Shown here: in pieces, positions 7,568-16,338 of the stretch
How positions within the stretch are numbered: the stretch's first letter is position 1
How the letters are laid out: each line of letters begins with the position of its first letter
Source: Hymenobacter sediminis
GTDB lineage: Bacteria; Bacteroidota; Bacteroidia; Cytophagales; Hymenobacteraceae
Direction of reading: 5' to 3'
Length of the DNA stretch: 64,000 nt
Assembly: GCF_003231285.1 (NCBI RefSeq)
Contig: NZ_QKNS01000002.1
Coordinates: forward strand, 186,001-250,000
Position numbers and translations under genes: made by a program
Notes under the pieces: model-generated
The model's input: only the letters and a program-made list of their open reading frames with translations
The model's database searches: none
Told to the model about the DNA's origin: nothing

Positions 7568-9544
7568 CTACCGGAGGCCGACTGGGTTCAGTACTTCCAC
7601 TTCCAGGCGCTCTAATTTGGTGAGGGGCACGTATTGGTTGTCATGGCTGCCACCGGGGTAGCCAATGCCCTGGAACACAGCGCCGGAAACCGGGCCACCG
7701 TTTGCTAGCTGTTGCTGAAAGGCGGGCCCATACTGATGGAGTTGATTGGCGAAGTAATACAGCATCTCGAAGCCGGAATACGCAAACACCGAGGGCGGCA
7801 GGTTCTGGCGCTGGGTGTAAAGCTGCCGCACCCGGCGGGTGCCAAAGCTGGTGCGGTCCACGAACTTGGGGTGCACGAAGTACACGTCACGGGCATCCAG
7901 CTGGCCCAGGCTGATACGGTTGTTTTCCAGCCAAGAGGCGTTGGTAATAAGCGGAGTACGGGCATCCTGAGCTTTCAGGGCGGCAAGAGTGTAGGGGCCG
8001 GCTTTCTTGCCATCAGAGGCAACCACCAGATGGCCAATTGTTTTCAAATCAACTCCGGCGAAGCCCGCTGCTAAGGACTCTTCCACATCGGAGTTGATGC
8101 GACGAAGCTGCAGCACTTGGCCCCCCAGCGCCTCGTACGCCTGCTTGTATGCCTGCCCGAAGGCGGCCTCGTCCTTGGTGTCTTCGTAGAGCACCACGGC
8201 CGTGCGGGGGCCACCTAGGCGGGTGAAAGCAAACTGGGCCGCCTGCCGGGCCTGGGTTGCCGTGCTGGGCTCAAAGAGATAGTGCCAGGGGTTATCCAGC
8301 ACTAGGTCGCCATCCTGGGAGAGAGGATTGACTACCACAATCTGTTTCTGTTGGGCGTAGCGGGCCAGAATCTTGCTGCCCGATTTGTACACCGGCCCAA
8401 TAATCATGTCCATGCCAGCCAGTTCCGGCAGGGCCAGCACCTGCTTAAGCTGCAAGGTATCGGCGCCGGTATCATAGGCAAATAGCTGCACAGAGCGTCC
8501 CTCGCGCTGCAAGGAGTCCTGGGCCAAGCGCATGCCCGCGTACAGGTCCGTCACGAACTGGTTTTTGCGGCGGGTTTCCCAACTGGTATCATCAAACTCA
8601 AAGGGCAGAAGCACTCCAATATTATAGGTGCTCTTTTTGAGAGCCCGCGGCCGAGGGGTGTAGCGGGTGCGGTCGAGGGAGAACTGGGCAATCAGCCCGT
8701 CGAGCTGTGGCTTGTCGGCGTCGGTGTACCAGCCACCATTGGCCAGCTTATCGGCATACGTGCGCGCCAGCACGGCATCCTGTGGGTAAGACTTGAGCAG
8801 ATTTTGGAAGGTAGCCTTATCCTTGACGCGCGGCAGGTAGGTAGCCTTCATGTTTTCGCGCTCCGTGGCCAGGCGATTAGGCGGCAACTGCCCCAGCACG
8901 CGCAGGGCATTATCAAAGTCGTTTTGCTCAAAGGATACCTGCCCTTGCAGGAAAAGCGCCTCGGGCAGGTTTGGCCACTGCGAGTACTCAGTGCGCAGCA
9001 GGTTGAGCATCTGCTCGGCTTCGGCCCACTTCCGGGCCCGGGTGGCGGCTACGGCGTAGAGGTAGGCCGCTTCCGGAGCCCGCTGAAACTTGCTGCCCGG
9101 TGCCGTAATGGGCTGCAGCTCCTGCATGGCCAGGTCGTAGCGGGTTTGGTCGAGCAGAGTTTTGCCGTTTTTGTAGCGCGTGGCCGGGTCCGAAGAACCC
9201 ATATTGGCTGGCAGGGGCGGACCCGTGGGCTTGGGTGCGGCCGTGGCAGCCGGCTTGGAGGCGGTGGTGGGGGTAGGAGATTTTGCCGCTGGAGTAGCAG
9301 GCTTGCCGGCGGCCGGAGCAGCTGGTTTAGCGGCAGTGCCGGTGGATGGTTTGGTAGTGACTGGTGTGCCTGGCTTGGTGGCACCAGAAGTAGCTGGTTT
9401 GGTAGTAGCCGGAGCAGCCGGTTTGCTGGTAGCAGCAGGGGTAGGGGCCGGTTTTTTGGCCGGAGTTTGTTGGGCCCATGCAGGAGCCGACAGCACAACG
9501 CCACCATAGAACACGGCAGCAAGCAGGAAGGAAGAAGACCTCAT
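7568..9544 (-). CDS. Periplasmic-binding-like (LivK/LpoA-type) protein with TPR-like region
   Basis: A 658-residue exported protein. Signal peptide residues 1-23 end at PAWA|QQ. Residues about 25-105 are an Ala/Pro/Lys/Thr-rich, visibly repetitive linker. A helical, tetratricopeptide-like part follows (about 110-250, with MQELQPI, YAVAATRARKWAEAEQML, FLQGQVSFEQNDFDNALRVL), then a type-1 periplasmic-binding-protein fold from about 270 (YNIGVLLPFEFDD, DLYAGMRLAQDSL, MDMIIGPVYKSG, VVVNPLSQDGD). The TPR + type-1 binding fold order resembles the penicillin-binding-protein activator LpoA, but in Bacteroidota such proteins are usually annotated only as ABC substrate-binding proteins. No permease genes are adjacent. 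Start at 9544 chosen because the signal peptide follows directly. Confidence 0.8.
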   Translation of the reverse strand: MRSSSFLLAAVFYGGVVLSAPAWAQQTPAKKPAPTPAATSKPAAPATTKPATSGATKPGTPVTTKPSTGTAAKPAAPAAGKPATPAAKSPTPTTASKPAATAAPKPTGPPLPANMGSSDPATRYKNGKTLLDQTRYDLAMQELQPITAPGSKFQRAPEAAYLYAVAATRARKWAEAEQMLNLLRTEYSQWPNLPEALFLQGQVSFEQNDFDNALRVLGQLPPNRLATERENMKATYLPRVKDKATFQNLLKSYPQDAVLARTYADKLANGGWYTDADKPQLDGLIAQFSLDRTRYTPRPRALKKSTYNIGVLLPFEFDDTSWETRRKNQFVTDLYAGMRLAQDSLQREGRSVQLFAYDTGADTLQLKQVLALPELAGMDMIIGPVYKSGSKILARYAQQKQIVVVNPLSQDGDLVLDNPWHYLFEPSTATQARQAAQFAFTRLGGPRTAVVLYEDTKDEAAFGQAYKQAYEALGGQVLQLRRINSDVEESLAAGFAGVDLKTIGHLVVASDGKKAGPYTLAALKAQDARTPLITNASWLENNRISLGQLDARDVYFVHPKFVDRTSFGTRRVRQLYTQRQNLPPSVFAYSGFEMLYYFANQLHQYGPAFQQQLANGGPVSGAVFQGIGYPGGSHDNQYVPLTKLERLEVEVLNPVGLR

Positions 9545-9609
9545 AGACCGAGGAGCCAAATCAGATAGGCGGGAGGAACCACGACGCCGCAACCCTGCGA
9601 CTCGCCCGG

Positions 9610-9617
9610 CAAAGGTA
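9610..9617 (-). promoter_or_regulatory. -7 box for the 7568-9544 gene
   Basis: CAAAGGTA on the plus strand is TACCTTTG on the minus strand, an exact TAnnTTTG match about 65 bases before the ATG. A -33 box is not convincing. Confidence 0.45.
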
Positions 9618-9691
9618 CGCAGATACGCCGGGGAAGATGTGCCAGGGGCCGGAAGGCGGGAAAAGCAGGCGCTCAGCTCATTTTTAATCGA

Positions 9692-9750
9692 AACTTAAGC
9701 TCCATTTAATTTGGTCTTAAGTTCAGCAGTAGTAGCGCGAAGTACCTTTG
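9692..9750 (+). promoter_or_regulatory. Promoter and candidate operator of the TetR-ABC-HlyD-TolC operon
   Basis: TACCTTTG at 9743-9750 is an exact TAnnTTTG -7 box, 127 bases before the regulator ATG. Overlapping the expected -33 position is an inverted repeat, AACTTAAG (9692-9699) and CTTAAGTT (9716-9723), spaced by 16 bases. This is where a self-repressing TetR-family protein would bind. The rest of the 9545-9876 gap shows no gene. Confidence 0.5.
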
Positions 9751-9876
9751 CAGTGTAGAATCCGACATCAGCAAAACGGGGCTCAACTGTTCCCGGGTGG
9801 CTGATTGTTGCCCTCACATGAAAGTAATACTATCAACCACAATAGTAGCTTCCCTTCTGGCTAACAGCCTACCCGT

Positions 9877-10563
9877 ATGAGTGCTTCGTTGCGCATAGAA
9901 GTAAACTGCAAACTGTACCTGCGCGACCCCCAGGAAACCGAGCTGGGGCGTCGGATGATAGCGGAAAGCGTCCGGCTGATTGATGAAATCGGGCTGGAGC
10001 ATTTCACGTTCCGCAAGTTGGCCCAACGCATGCAGTCCACGGAGGCCTCCTTGTACCGATACTTCGAAAACAAGTATCGGCTGCTGGGCTACCTGGTGTC
10101 GTGGTACTGGGCGTGGCTGCGGTTTCAAATCCGGTTTCACACCCACAACGTACCTGCCGCAGCCCTGCGCCTGCGTCTGATTCTGGGGATTCTGACCCGC
10201 GCCCACCGCGACGACCCCACTACCACCGAGCTGGACGAGGCCGCCCTGTACCGCATTGTGGTCCGGGAGTCCTCGAAGGCCTACCTCACCCACGAAGTAG
10301 ATGAGGATAACCAGGCCGGGCTGTTTCGGGAGTACAAATACCTGGTGGCCGATATAGCGGGTGTGGTGCAGGAACTGAGCCCCGCCTACGCCTACCCTCA
10401 CGCCCTGATCAGTACCGTGGTGGAAGCCGCTCAGAAACAGCTCTTTTTTGCCCGGCACTTACCCTCCCTGACCGATACCTCCGCCGACGCTACCGAGCAG
10501 CGCATCTACCGTTTCCTGGAAGGCTTGCTGTTCGGGGCGCTGCACCCCCCGGAGTCCGCCTAA
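9877..10563 (+). CDS. TetR/AcrR-family transcriptional regulator
   Basis: A 228-residue protein with an N-terminal TetR helix-turn-helix (about residues 22-68): RMIAESVRLIDEIG, then FTFRKLAQRMQSTEASLYRYF, where the recognition helix is STEASLYRYF. The C-terminal helical domain is the ligand/dimer part and is not similar to anything I can name. The gene is the first of a co-directional run with an ABC transporter, HlyD adaptor and TolC-like protein (49 bases to the next ATG), so it probably controls this export system and itself. An inverted repeat upstream is a candidate operator. Confidence 0.9.
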   Translation: MSASLRIEVNCKLYLRDPQETELGRRMIAESVRLIDEIGLEHFTFRKLAQRMQSTEASLYRYFENKYRLLGYLVSWYWAWLRFQIRFHTHNVPAAALRLRLILGILTRAHRDDPTTTELDEAALYRIVVRESSKAYLTHEVDEDNQAGLFREYKYLVADIAGVVQELSPAYAYPHALISTVVEAAQKQLFFARHLPSLTDTSADATEQRIYRFLEGLLFGALHPPESA

Positions 10564-10612
10564 CCCCGCTTCGGTTCCTACCTCCTCCTTGCACCTCAAC
10601 CCTTTTGCATTC

Positions 10613-12340
10613 ATGGCCGATCATTCTGAATCTACGCTTACGCCGGGCCAGCGCCTGCTGCGCCTGGTGTCTGCCGAGCGCCGCGATATTGTTTACCTCT
10701 ACGTGTACGCGGCCCTGGCGGGCCTCATCAGCCTCACCCTGCCGCTGGGCGTGCAGTCAGTAATTGGCTTTGTGAGCAGCGGCGACGTGAGTACCTCGTT
10801 GGTGGTGCTCATTGGCTTTATTGTGTTTGGTACCTTCTTGGTAGGTGCCCTGCAGGTAATGCAGCTCCATCTGGTAGAGTACATTCAGCAGCGCCTGTTT
10901 GCCCGCATCAGCTTCGATTTTGCCGTGCGCCTGCCCCGGGTTCGTACTGAGTCGCTGAACGGCCAGTATTTGCCCGAGTTGGTTAACCGCCTGCTCGATA
11001 CACCTACCCTGCAAAAGGGCCTCTCAACGCTGCTGGTAGAGTTTACGGCCGCAGCCATTCAAATTCTGTTTGGCCTGATTCTGCTTTCCCTGTATCACTA
11101 CATCTTTATTGCCTTCGGGCTGCTGCTGATTTTTATGCTGGCCCTGATGGTGCGCTTCACCGGCCCCAACGGCCTGGAGTCCAGCCTGGAGGAGTCGAAG
11201 TACAAGTACCGGGTAGTGGCCTGGCTGGAAGACGTGGCCCGCACAGTACAAACCTTCCGGCATGCCCCGCGCCAGCAAATGGCAATTAATCGCACGGATA
11301 ATCTGGTGGAAGGCTACCTGACGGCCCGCCAAAGCCACTTCCGGGTGCTGGTGACCCAGTTCTGGGGCTTTGTGGCCTTCAAAACCCTTATTACGGCGGC
11401 CCTACTGATTCTGGGCTGCTGGCTGCTGATCAGCAAGCAAATCAATATCGGCCAATTTGTGGCCGCTGAAATCGTGATTATTCTGACGATTTCGGCCGTC
11501 GAGAAAGTGCTGCTGAAGCTGGATGTGGTGTACGATGCCTTGACCTCGCTCGATAAAATCGGACACGTACTGGACCTACCCGTGCTGCCCGCTCGCCAGG
11601 GGGTAGCACTGCCCTTGTCCGATACCCGCGCGGGCTTGCGCGTGGAGGTCCGCCGCCTGTCTTACAGCTACCCTGGCAGCACCAAGCAACCTGTGCACGA
11701 CGTAACTCTGACCCTAGAGCCAGGGCAGCACCTGGGCCTGGCGGGCTTCGATGGCTCGGGCAAAACCACCTTGCTGCGCATTATGGCCGGCTTGCTCGAC
11801 GACTACACGGGGGTAGTGGCCTACGACGGCCTACCCCTGCAAGACATATCCAGTGAGGCTATGGGCCTGCACGTCGGCGACAATATCTCCCATCAGCATC
11901 TATTTGAGGGCACTCTGCTGCAGAACGTGACCCTCGACCAGGCCAGCATCAGCCCCGAGGATGTGGCTTGGGCCCTGGAGCTGGTAGGCCTGCGCGACAA
12001 CCTTTACACCCGTTCTCAGGGCCTGAACTCGCGCATCGGCATTGGCACGCCGCTTTCTGATAGTGTGCGGCAGAAGCTGCTGCTGGCTCGCGCCCTGGTG
12101 CGCCGCCCCCGCCTGCTGCTGCTCGACACCTTTCTGCCTGGTGTGGAGCCGGCCGAGCGGCTACGCATCCTAACCCGCCTCCTCGACCCGGTGCACCCCT
12201 GGACGGTGGTAGTAGCCTCCAACGATGTGCGGGCCCTGGAACTGTGCCCCCGCCTGGCCGTGCTGCGCGAAGGCCGCCTGGTAGCCGAGGGCCCGTTTGC
12301 TACCCTTTCGCAACAGTCCGATCTGCAGGAGCTGATTTAA
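10613..12340 (+). CDS. ABC exporter half-transporter with degenerate ATPase motifs
   Basis: A 575-residue protein with an ABC-exporter membrane domain (hydrophobic segments spread over residues about 25-290) and a C-terminal nucleotide-binding domain. Walker A is intact: GFDGSGKTT, Lys384. The other motifs are not: the signature is LSDSV (481-485) in place of LSGGQ; Walker B reads LLLLDTF with Thr506 in the catalytic Glu position; the switch His is Asn537 (VVASND); the D-loop reads LPGVE. No second ABC subunit is encoded nearby, so a homodimer would have two abnormal sites. It may hydrolyse ATP poorly, pair with a partner encoded elsewhere, or use ATP binding only. The HlyD and TolC genes next to it indicate a type I secretion-like envelope-spanning exporter. 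The ATG at 10613 is preferred over an upstream in-frame TTG. Confidence 0.88.
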   Translation: MADHSESTLTPGQRLLRLVSAERRDIVYLYVYAALAGLISLTLPLGVQSVIGFVSSGDVSTSLVVLIGFIVFGTFLVGALQVMQLHLVEYIQQRLFARISFDFAVRLPRVRTESLNGQYLPELVNRLLDTPTLQKGLSTLLVEFTAAAIQILFGLILLSLYHYIFIAFGLLLIFMLALMVRFTGPNGLESSLEESKYKYRVVAWLEDVARTVQTFRHAPRQQMAINRTDNLVEGYLTARQSHFRVLVTQFWGFVAFKTLITAALLILGCWLLISKQINIGQFVAAEIVIILTISAVEKVLLKLDVVYDALTSLDKIGHVLDLPVLPARQGVALPLSDTRAGLRVEVRRLSYSYPGSTKQPVHDVTLTLEPGQHLGLAGFDGSGKTTLLRIMAGLLDDYTGVVAYDGLPLQDISSEAMGLHVGDNISHQHLFEGTLLQNVTLDQASISPEDVAWALELVGLRDNLYTRSQGLNSRIGIGTPLSDSVRQKLLLARALVRRPRLLLLDTFLPGVEPAERLRILTRLLDPVHPWTVVVASNDVRALELCPRLAVLREGRLVAEGPFATLSQQSDLQELI

Positions 12341-12382
12341 GCGCCGCCTCTCACTCCCCCTGACTTCTCAGCACCATTTGCT

Positions 12383-13783
12383 ATGCCTTTTGCTGAACAC
12401 CCGCTCGAAGAAACCAACCCTCACACGGCAGAATTTCGCTCGTTTAAGCACGTCCAGACGCCCAGCACCGGCCGTACTTTGGCCCGCTGGCTGGGGGGCT
12501 TGTTCGTGCTGATTTTTCTGGCCGGCTTCCTGCCCTGGACCCAGAACATTCGCTCCACGGGCCGCCTTACTACCCTGCGCCCCCAAGACCGTCCCCAAAC
12601 CGTACCCAGCACCATTGCGGGCCGCATTCAGCAGTGGCGGGTGCGCGAGGGCCAGCAGGTGAAAAAGGGCGATACGCTGGTTGAAATTGCCGAAATCAAG
12701 GAAAAGTATTTTGACCCTGAGCTGCTGCAGCGCACCCGCGAGCAGTTGCAAGCCAAAATTGCGGCCCTGGAGGAAAACCGGGGCAAAACCGTAGCTCTGG
12801 GCTCTCAGCAGGAGGCCCTGCGCCAGGGCCTGAGCGTGAGCCTTGATAAGGCCCGCAACAAAGTGACCCAGACCCGGCTAAAGGTAAACAGCGACGAGGC
12901 CGAGCTGCGCGCCGCCAACAACGACTTCGACATTGCCCGCCAGCAGCTTGCCCGCCAGGAAGCTCTGTACCAGCAGGGTCTCAAGAGCCTCACGGAGCTG
13001 GAGCAGCGCCGCCTGAAGTTTCAGGAAAGCACCGCTAAGCGCCAAGCCGTAGAAAATAAGCTGGGTGCCTCCCGCCAGGAGCTAGTGAATGCCCAACTGG
13101 AGCTGTCCTCGCTGCAGGCCGAGTACCAGGACAAGCTGGCCAAGTCGGAGTCGGACCGCCGCTCCGCCGTAGCATACCAGTTCGACTCCGAGGGGCAGAT
13201 TTCCAAGCTGCGCAACGAGCTGGCCAACCTCAGCATCCGCTCGGGCTACTACCACATCACAGCCCCCCAGGATGGCTATGTAGTACGGGCCTTGAAAGAA
13301 GGTCTGGGCGAAATTGTGAAAGAAGGTGAGGCCGTGGTAACGGTAATGCCCAACACGCCGGCCCTGGCTGCCGAGCTGTACGTGAAGCCCATGGACATTC
13401 CGCTGCTGAGCGTGGGCCGCAAGGTGCGCCTGCAGTTTGACGGCTGGCCCGCCCTGGTGTTCAGCGGCTGGCCCGGCACTAGCTTCGGTACGTTTGGGGG
13501 CCGCGTAGCCGTCATCGATAATATTGACTCTCAGGGGCAATACCGCATTCTGGTTACCCCCGACCCCGAGCTGGAACCCTGGCCCAAACCCCTGCGGGTA
13601 GGCTCGGGCGTGTACGGCTGGGCTCTGCTGGACGATGTACCCATTTGGTATGAGCTCTGGCGTCAGCTCAACGGCTTCCCGCCCAACTTTGTAGGGTTGC
13701 CCACTGATGGCGGCAAGGGCGGAAAAGACACCAAAAAAGCCGACAAAGGTGCCGACAGCGGCGGAGAGGAGGAAGCGAAATGA
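12383..13783 (+). CDS. HlyD-family periplasmic adaptor (membrane fusion protein)
   Basis: A 466-residue membrane fusion protein. A cytoplasmic N-terminus of about 35 residues is followed by one membrane segment (WLGGLFVLIFLAGFLPW, about 36-52), the first half of a lipoyl-like domain (VPSTIAGRIQQWRVREGQQVKKGD), a long coiled-coil hairpin (about 110-285), the second lipoyl half (ITAPQDGYVVRALKEGLGE), a beta-barrel region and a Lys/Gly/Asp-rich tail. It would bridge the inner-membrane ABC protein and the TolC-like channel. Its last four bases overlap the tolC-like start (ATGA at 13780), showing translational coupling. The C-terminal charged tail (KGGKDTKKADKGADSGGEEE) is unusual and probably disordered. 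Confidence 0.92.
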   Translation: MPFAEHPLEETNPHTAEFRSFKHVQTPSTGRTLARWLGGLFVLIFLAGFLPWTQNIRSTGRLTTLRPQDRPQTVPSTIAGRIQQWRVREGQQVKKGDTLVEIAEIKEKYFDPELLQRTREQLQAKIAALEENRGKTVALGSQQEALRQGLSVSLDKARNKVTQTRLKVNSDEAELRAANNDFDIARQQLARQEALYQQGLKSLTELEQRRLKFQESTAKRQAVENKLGASRQELVNAQLELSSLQAEYQDKLAKSESDRRSAVAYQFDSEGQISKLRNELANLSIRSGYYHITAPQDGYVVRALKEGLGEIVKEGEAVVTVMPNTPALAAELYVKPMDIPLLSVGRKVRLQFDGWPALVFSGWPGTSFGTFGGRVAVIDNIDSQGQYRILVTPDPELEPWPKPLRVGSGVYGWALLDDVPIWYELWRQLNGFPPNFVGLPTDGGKGGKDTKKADKGADSGGEEEAK

Positions 13784-15291
13784 AGCATCTGCTAACACGG
13801 GTTGCCAGCCTCTATGGGGGTAGGCAGCTTAGCTTTGGGCCGATTCGGAGGGGTAGGGGCTTGCTGCTCCTGCTGCTGTGGCTGGCTGCAGCCGCTCCCC
13901 TGCAGGCCCAGCCCACCGCCCGCCCCGATTCAGGGCAGGTGTTCACCCTGGCCGACCTGCTGAACTACGTGGCCCTGCGCCACCCCGTAGCCCGACAGGC
14001 CGGGCTGCTGCCCGAGCGGGCCCTGCAGGAAGTACGCTACGCCCGAGGCCTTTTTGACCCCGCCGCCACTAGCAAGTACTACGGCAAAACCTTCAAGGGC
14101 AAGGAGTATTTTCATGACTGGGACACCCAACTCCGGATTCCGGTGTGGTATGGCCTTGATGTGAAAGCCGGCTTCGAGCGGGGGGTAGGTACTTACGTCA
14201 ATCCCGAAAACTACACCTCTCCGGCCGGCCTGAGCTACATCGGGCTGTCGGTGCCGCTGGCGCAGGGGCTGCTGATTGATGAACGCCGGGCCGCCGTGCG
14301 CCAGGCCCAGGCCCTGCAGGGACTAGCCGAAGCCGAACGACGTAGCGCCCTGAACAAGCTGCTGCTGCAAGCTGCCAAAGACTATTGGGAGTGGAGCTTG
14401 AACTACCAGCGTCTGCAGCTGCTGGACCGCAATACGGGCCTGGCTAGTGTGCGTTTGCAGGCTATCCGGCAGCGGGTGCTGCTCGGCGACCTGGCCGCCA
14501 TCGACTCGGTGGAGGCTCTTACAGAAGTGCAGAACCGCCAAGCTACGCTTAGCCAGGCGCGGGTGCAGTTTCGCAACGCTACCCTGCTGCTGAGCAACTA
14601 CCTCTGGTCTGAGCAGCAGCAGCCGCTTGATCTGCCGCCGGCCGCCGTGCCCCAACCCTTGCCCGGCCCCACCGACTGGCGCGCTCTACCCCCCGACTCG
14701 GTGGCTATCCTGGCCCAGCAGGCACAACAGATTCACCCGGATTTGCAGAAAAGTCGCGCCAAAATCAGCCAGCTGAGCGTGGAGCGCCGACTGTTGGCCA
14801 ACAAGCTTCTGCCCAAGCTCACCCTCGATTACAACCTGCTGCAAGCCGGCCAGCCCTTCAACCCGGAGAAGGCCGCCAGCTTGAGCGGTAGCTACCTCGA
14901 AAACAACTACAAGCTGGGCGTAAGCTTTGCCTACCCCTTGCTGCTGCGCCAGGAGCGGGCCAAGCTTCAGCTCAACCGCCTGAAGGCGCGCGAAGCAGAG
15001 CTCGACCTACAGCAAGATTCCCGTGAAGTACAAACTACCGTGCGCAGTGTAGCCAACGACTGGGAGGCCTTGCGCGAGCAGTTGAGCCTGCAGGAGCGGG
15101 TAGTACGCAACGCGGAAATATTGCGCAACGGAGAGCAAATCCGCTTTGAAAACGGAGAAAGCTCGGTGTTCCTGATCAACTCCCGCGAAGCTAGTCTGGT
15201 ATCGGCGCGGGTAAAGCTGGCCGAGTTGCAATCCAAGTACGCTCAAACCCAGGCTACCCTGCGCTGGGCGGCTGGGGGCGTGCAGGAGTAG
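13780..15291 (+). CDS. TolC-family outer-membrane efflux protein
   Basis: A 503-residue protein. An N-terminal hydrophobic signal (LLLLLLWLAAAAPLQA, about residues 28-43) precedes mature QPTARPD. The rest is two structurally repeated halves with long coiled-coil helices typical of TolC-type proteins: FTLADLLNYVALRHPVARQAGL, RRAAVRQAQALQGLAEAERR, and in the second half VERRLLANKLLPKLTLDYNL and RAKLQLNRLKAREAELDLQQ. It should form the outer-membrane channel of the exporter encoded just upstream. The signal peptide is preceded by an unusually long basic N-terminal stretch; an internal start was considered but no good ATG lies there. A long palindrome follows the stop. Confidence 0.9.
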   Translation: MKHLLTRVASLYGGRQLSFGPIRRGRGLLLLLLWLAAAAPLQAQPTARPDSGQVFTLADLLNYVALRHPVARQAGLLPERALQEVRYARGLFDPAATSKYYGKTFKGKEYFHDWDTQLRIPVWYGLDVKAGFERGVGTYVNPENYTSPAGLSYIGLSVPLAQGLLIDERRAAVRQAQALQGLAEAERRSALNKLLLQAAKDYWEWSLNYQRLQLLDRNTGLASVRLQAIRQRVLLGDLAAIDSVEALTEVQNRQATLSQARVQFRNATLLLSNYLWSEQQQPLDLPPAAVPQPLPGPTDWRALPPDSVAILAQQAQQIHPDLQKSRAKISQLSVERRLLANKLLPKLTLDYNLLQAGQPFNPEKAASLSGSYLENNYKLGVSFAYPLLLRQERAKLQLNRLKAREAELDLQQDSREVQTTVRSVANDWEALREQLSLQERVVRNAEILRNGEQIRFENGESSVFLINSREASLVSARVKLAELQSKYAQTQATLRWAAGGVQE

Positions 15292-15319
15292 GAGAGAGGT
15301 TGGCTACCTAATTTCCAAG

Positions 15320-15416
15320 CCGTCATTCCGAGTTGGTCGAGGAATCTCGCGTGCTGATGTCTGATTACCATTACAACATCAGCACGCGAGATTCCTCAGC
15401 CAGCTCGGAATGACGG
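15320..15416. repeat. Long palindromic element, possible terminator of the export operon
   Basis: Arms of about 41 bases (15320-15360 and 15376-15416) pair with few mismatches around a 15-base loop. The outer ends read CCGTCATTCCGAG / CTCGGAATGACGG, a variant of the GTCATCCTGAGC family seen five more times in the window. TTTT follows on the plus strand, so it could also end the TolC transcript. Confidence 0.75.
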
Positions 15417-15468
15417 TTTTTGCTACCTGTCAGAGCGTTCCTGGTAACTGTTTCCGGAGGGCAAGGCA

Positions 15469-16227
15469 ATGAGTGGCCGCAACCTTCCGTTACTATCCCC
15501 GGTTAAAAATTCTGAACTTGGTAGCATGTCGATGTCAGTAGCCACTTTGTCCTTTCCTCAGCTGCGCCAGCGCCTCAGCCTGATTCTGGTGCTGGGTGCC
15601 TCCCTAGCGCTGAGTGTCGTGCTCATCACCTTCCGGGTGTTCCTGACGCATAAGATAACCTTTGTTTTTCTGCTCTGGAACCTGTTTTTGGCCCTGATTC
15701 CGTTTGGGCTGAGCACCATGCTGGGCCTTACGGCCGGCCGGCTGAAAGCCCGGGTTCTGCTGCCGGTAGGGGCGGTGTGGCTGTTATTCTTTCCCAACGC
15801 CCCCTACATCCTCACCGACCTGTTTCATCTGGAACCCCGCCCAGGCGTGCCTTACTGGTATGATCTGGCCCTGATTCTGAGCTGCGCCTGGAATGGGTTG
15901 ATGCTGGCCTACGCTTCCCTCACCGATATGCAATTGCTGGTTGCGCGCCGTCTGGGCTGGTGGGCTAGCTGGGCGTTTGCTACCGTGGCCCTGCTGCTGA
16001 GCAGCTTTGGGGTGTACTTGGGCCGCTACCTGCGTTTCAACAGCTGGGACGTGCTGACTAACCCGCTCACGCTGTTTTACGACATTATTTCGCGTATTCT
16101 GCACCCGACAGTGCACCGCGGCACCTGGGGCGTTACGCTGCTTTACGGCGTATTTCTGCTGCTGGGCTATGCTACCGTACGGCTATTAGGTCAACAGCAG
16201 GACCAGAGAGACTCACTTAGCCGGTAG
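15469..16227 (+). CDS. DUF1361 integral membrane protein
   Basis: A 252-residue inner-membrane protein with about six to seven hydrophobic segments and the hallmark conserved stretches of DUF1361: LFFPNAPYILTDLFHL and GRYLRFNSWDVL. Function of the family is not known. The ATG at 15469 has a GGAGG eight bases upstream, a rare Shine-Dalgarno-like feature for this genome type; ATGs at 15526 and 15532 are possible alternatives that would drop an unconserved leader. No operon partner: the next gene is 100 bases away and of unrelated function. Confidence 0.85.
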   Translation: MSGRNLPLLSPVKNSELGSMSMSVATLSFPQLRQRLSLILVLGASLALSVVLITFRVFLTHKITFVFLLWNLFLALIPFGLSTMLGLTAGRLKARVLLPVGAVWLLFFPNAPYILTDLFHLEPRPGVPYWYDLALILSCAWNGLMLAYASLTDMQLLVARRLGWWASWAFATVALLLSSFGVYLGRYLRFNSWDVLTNPLTLFYDIISRILHPTVHRGTWGVTLLYGVFLLLGYATVRLLGQQQDQRDSLSR

Positions 16228-16338
16228 CAGAGCAAGTTGCGCGATTTTAGAGGGGTAGGAGCCGGCTGATTGACGCTAGCCTTGTACCTTAGGCCACTCA
16301 TGATGCACCTCCAGCCCGACTCGCCCGATACCCCTACC

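Noticed and set aside
8804..9568. 254-codon open frame opposite the LpoA-like gene
   Set aside because: Gly/Ser/Trp/Arg-rich text from the complement of the Ala/Pro/Lys repeats; no domain.
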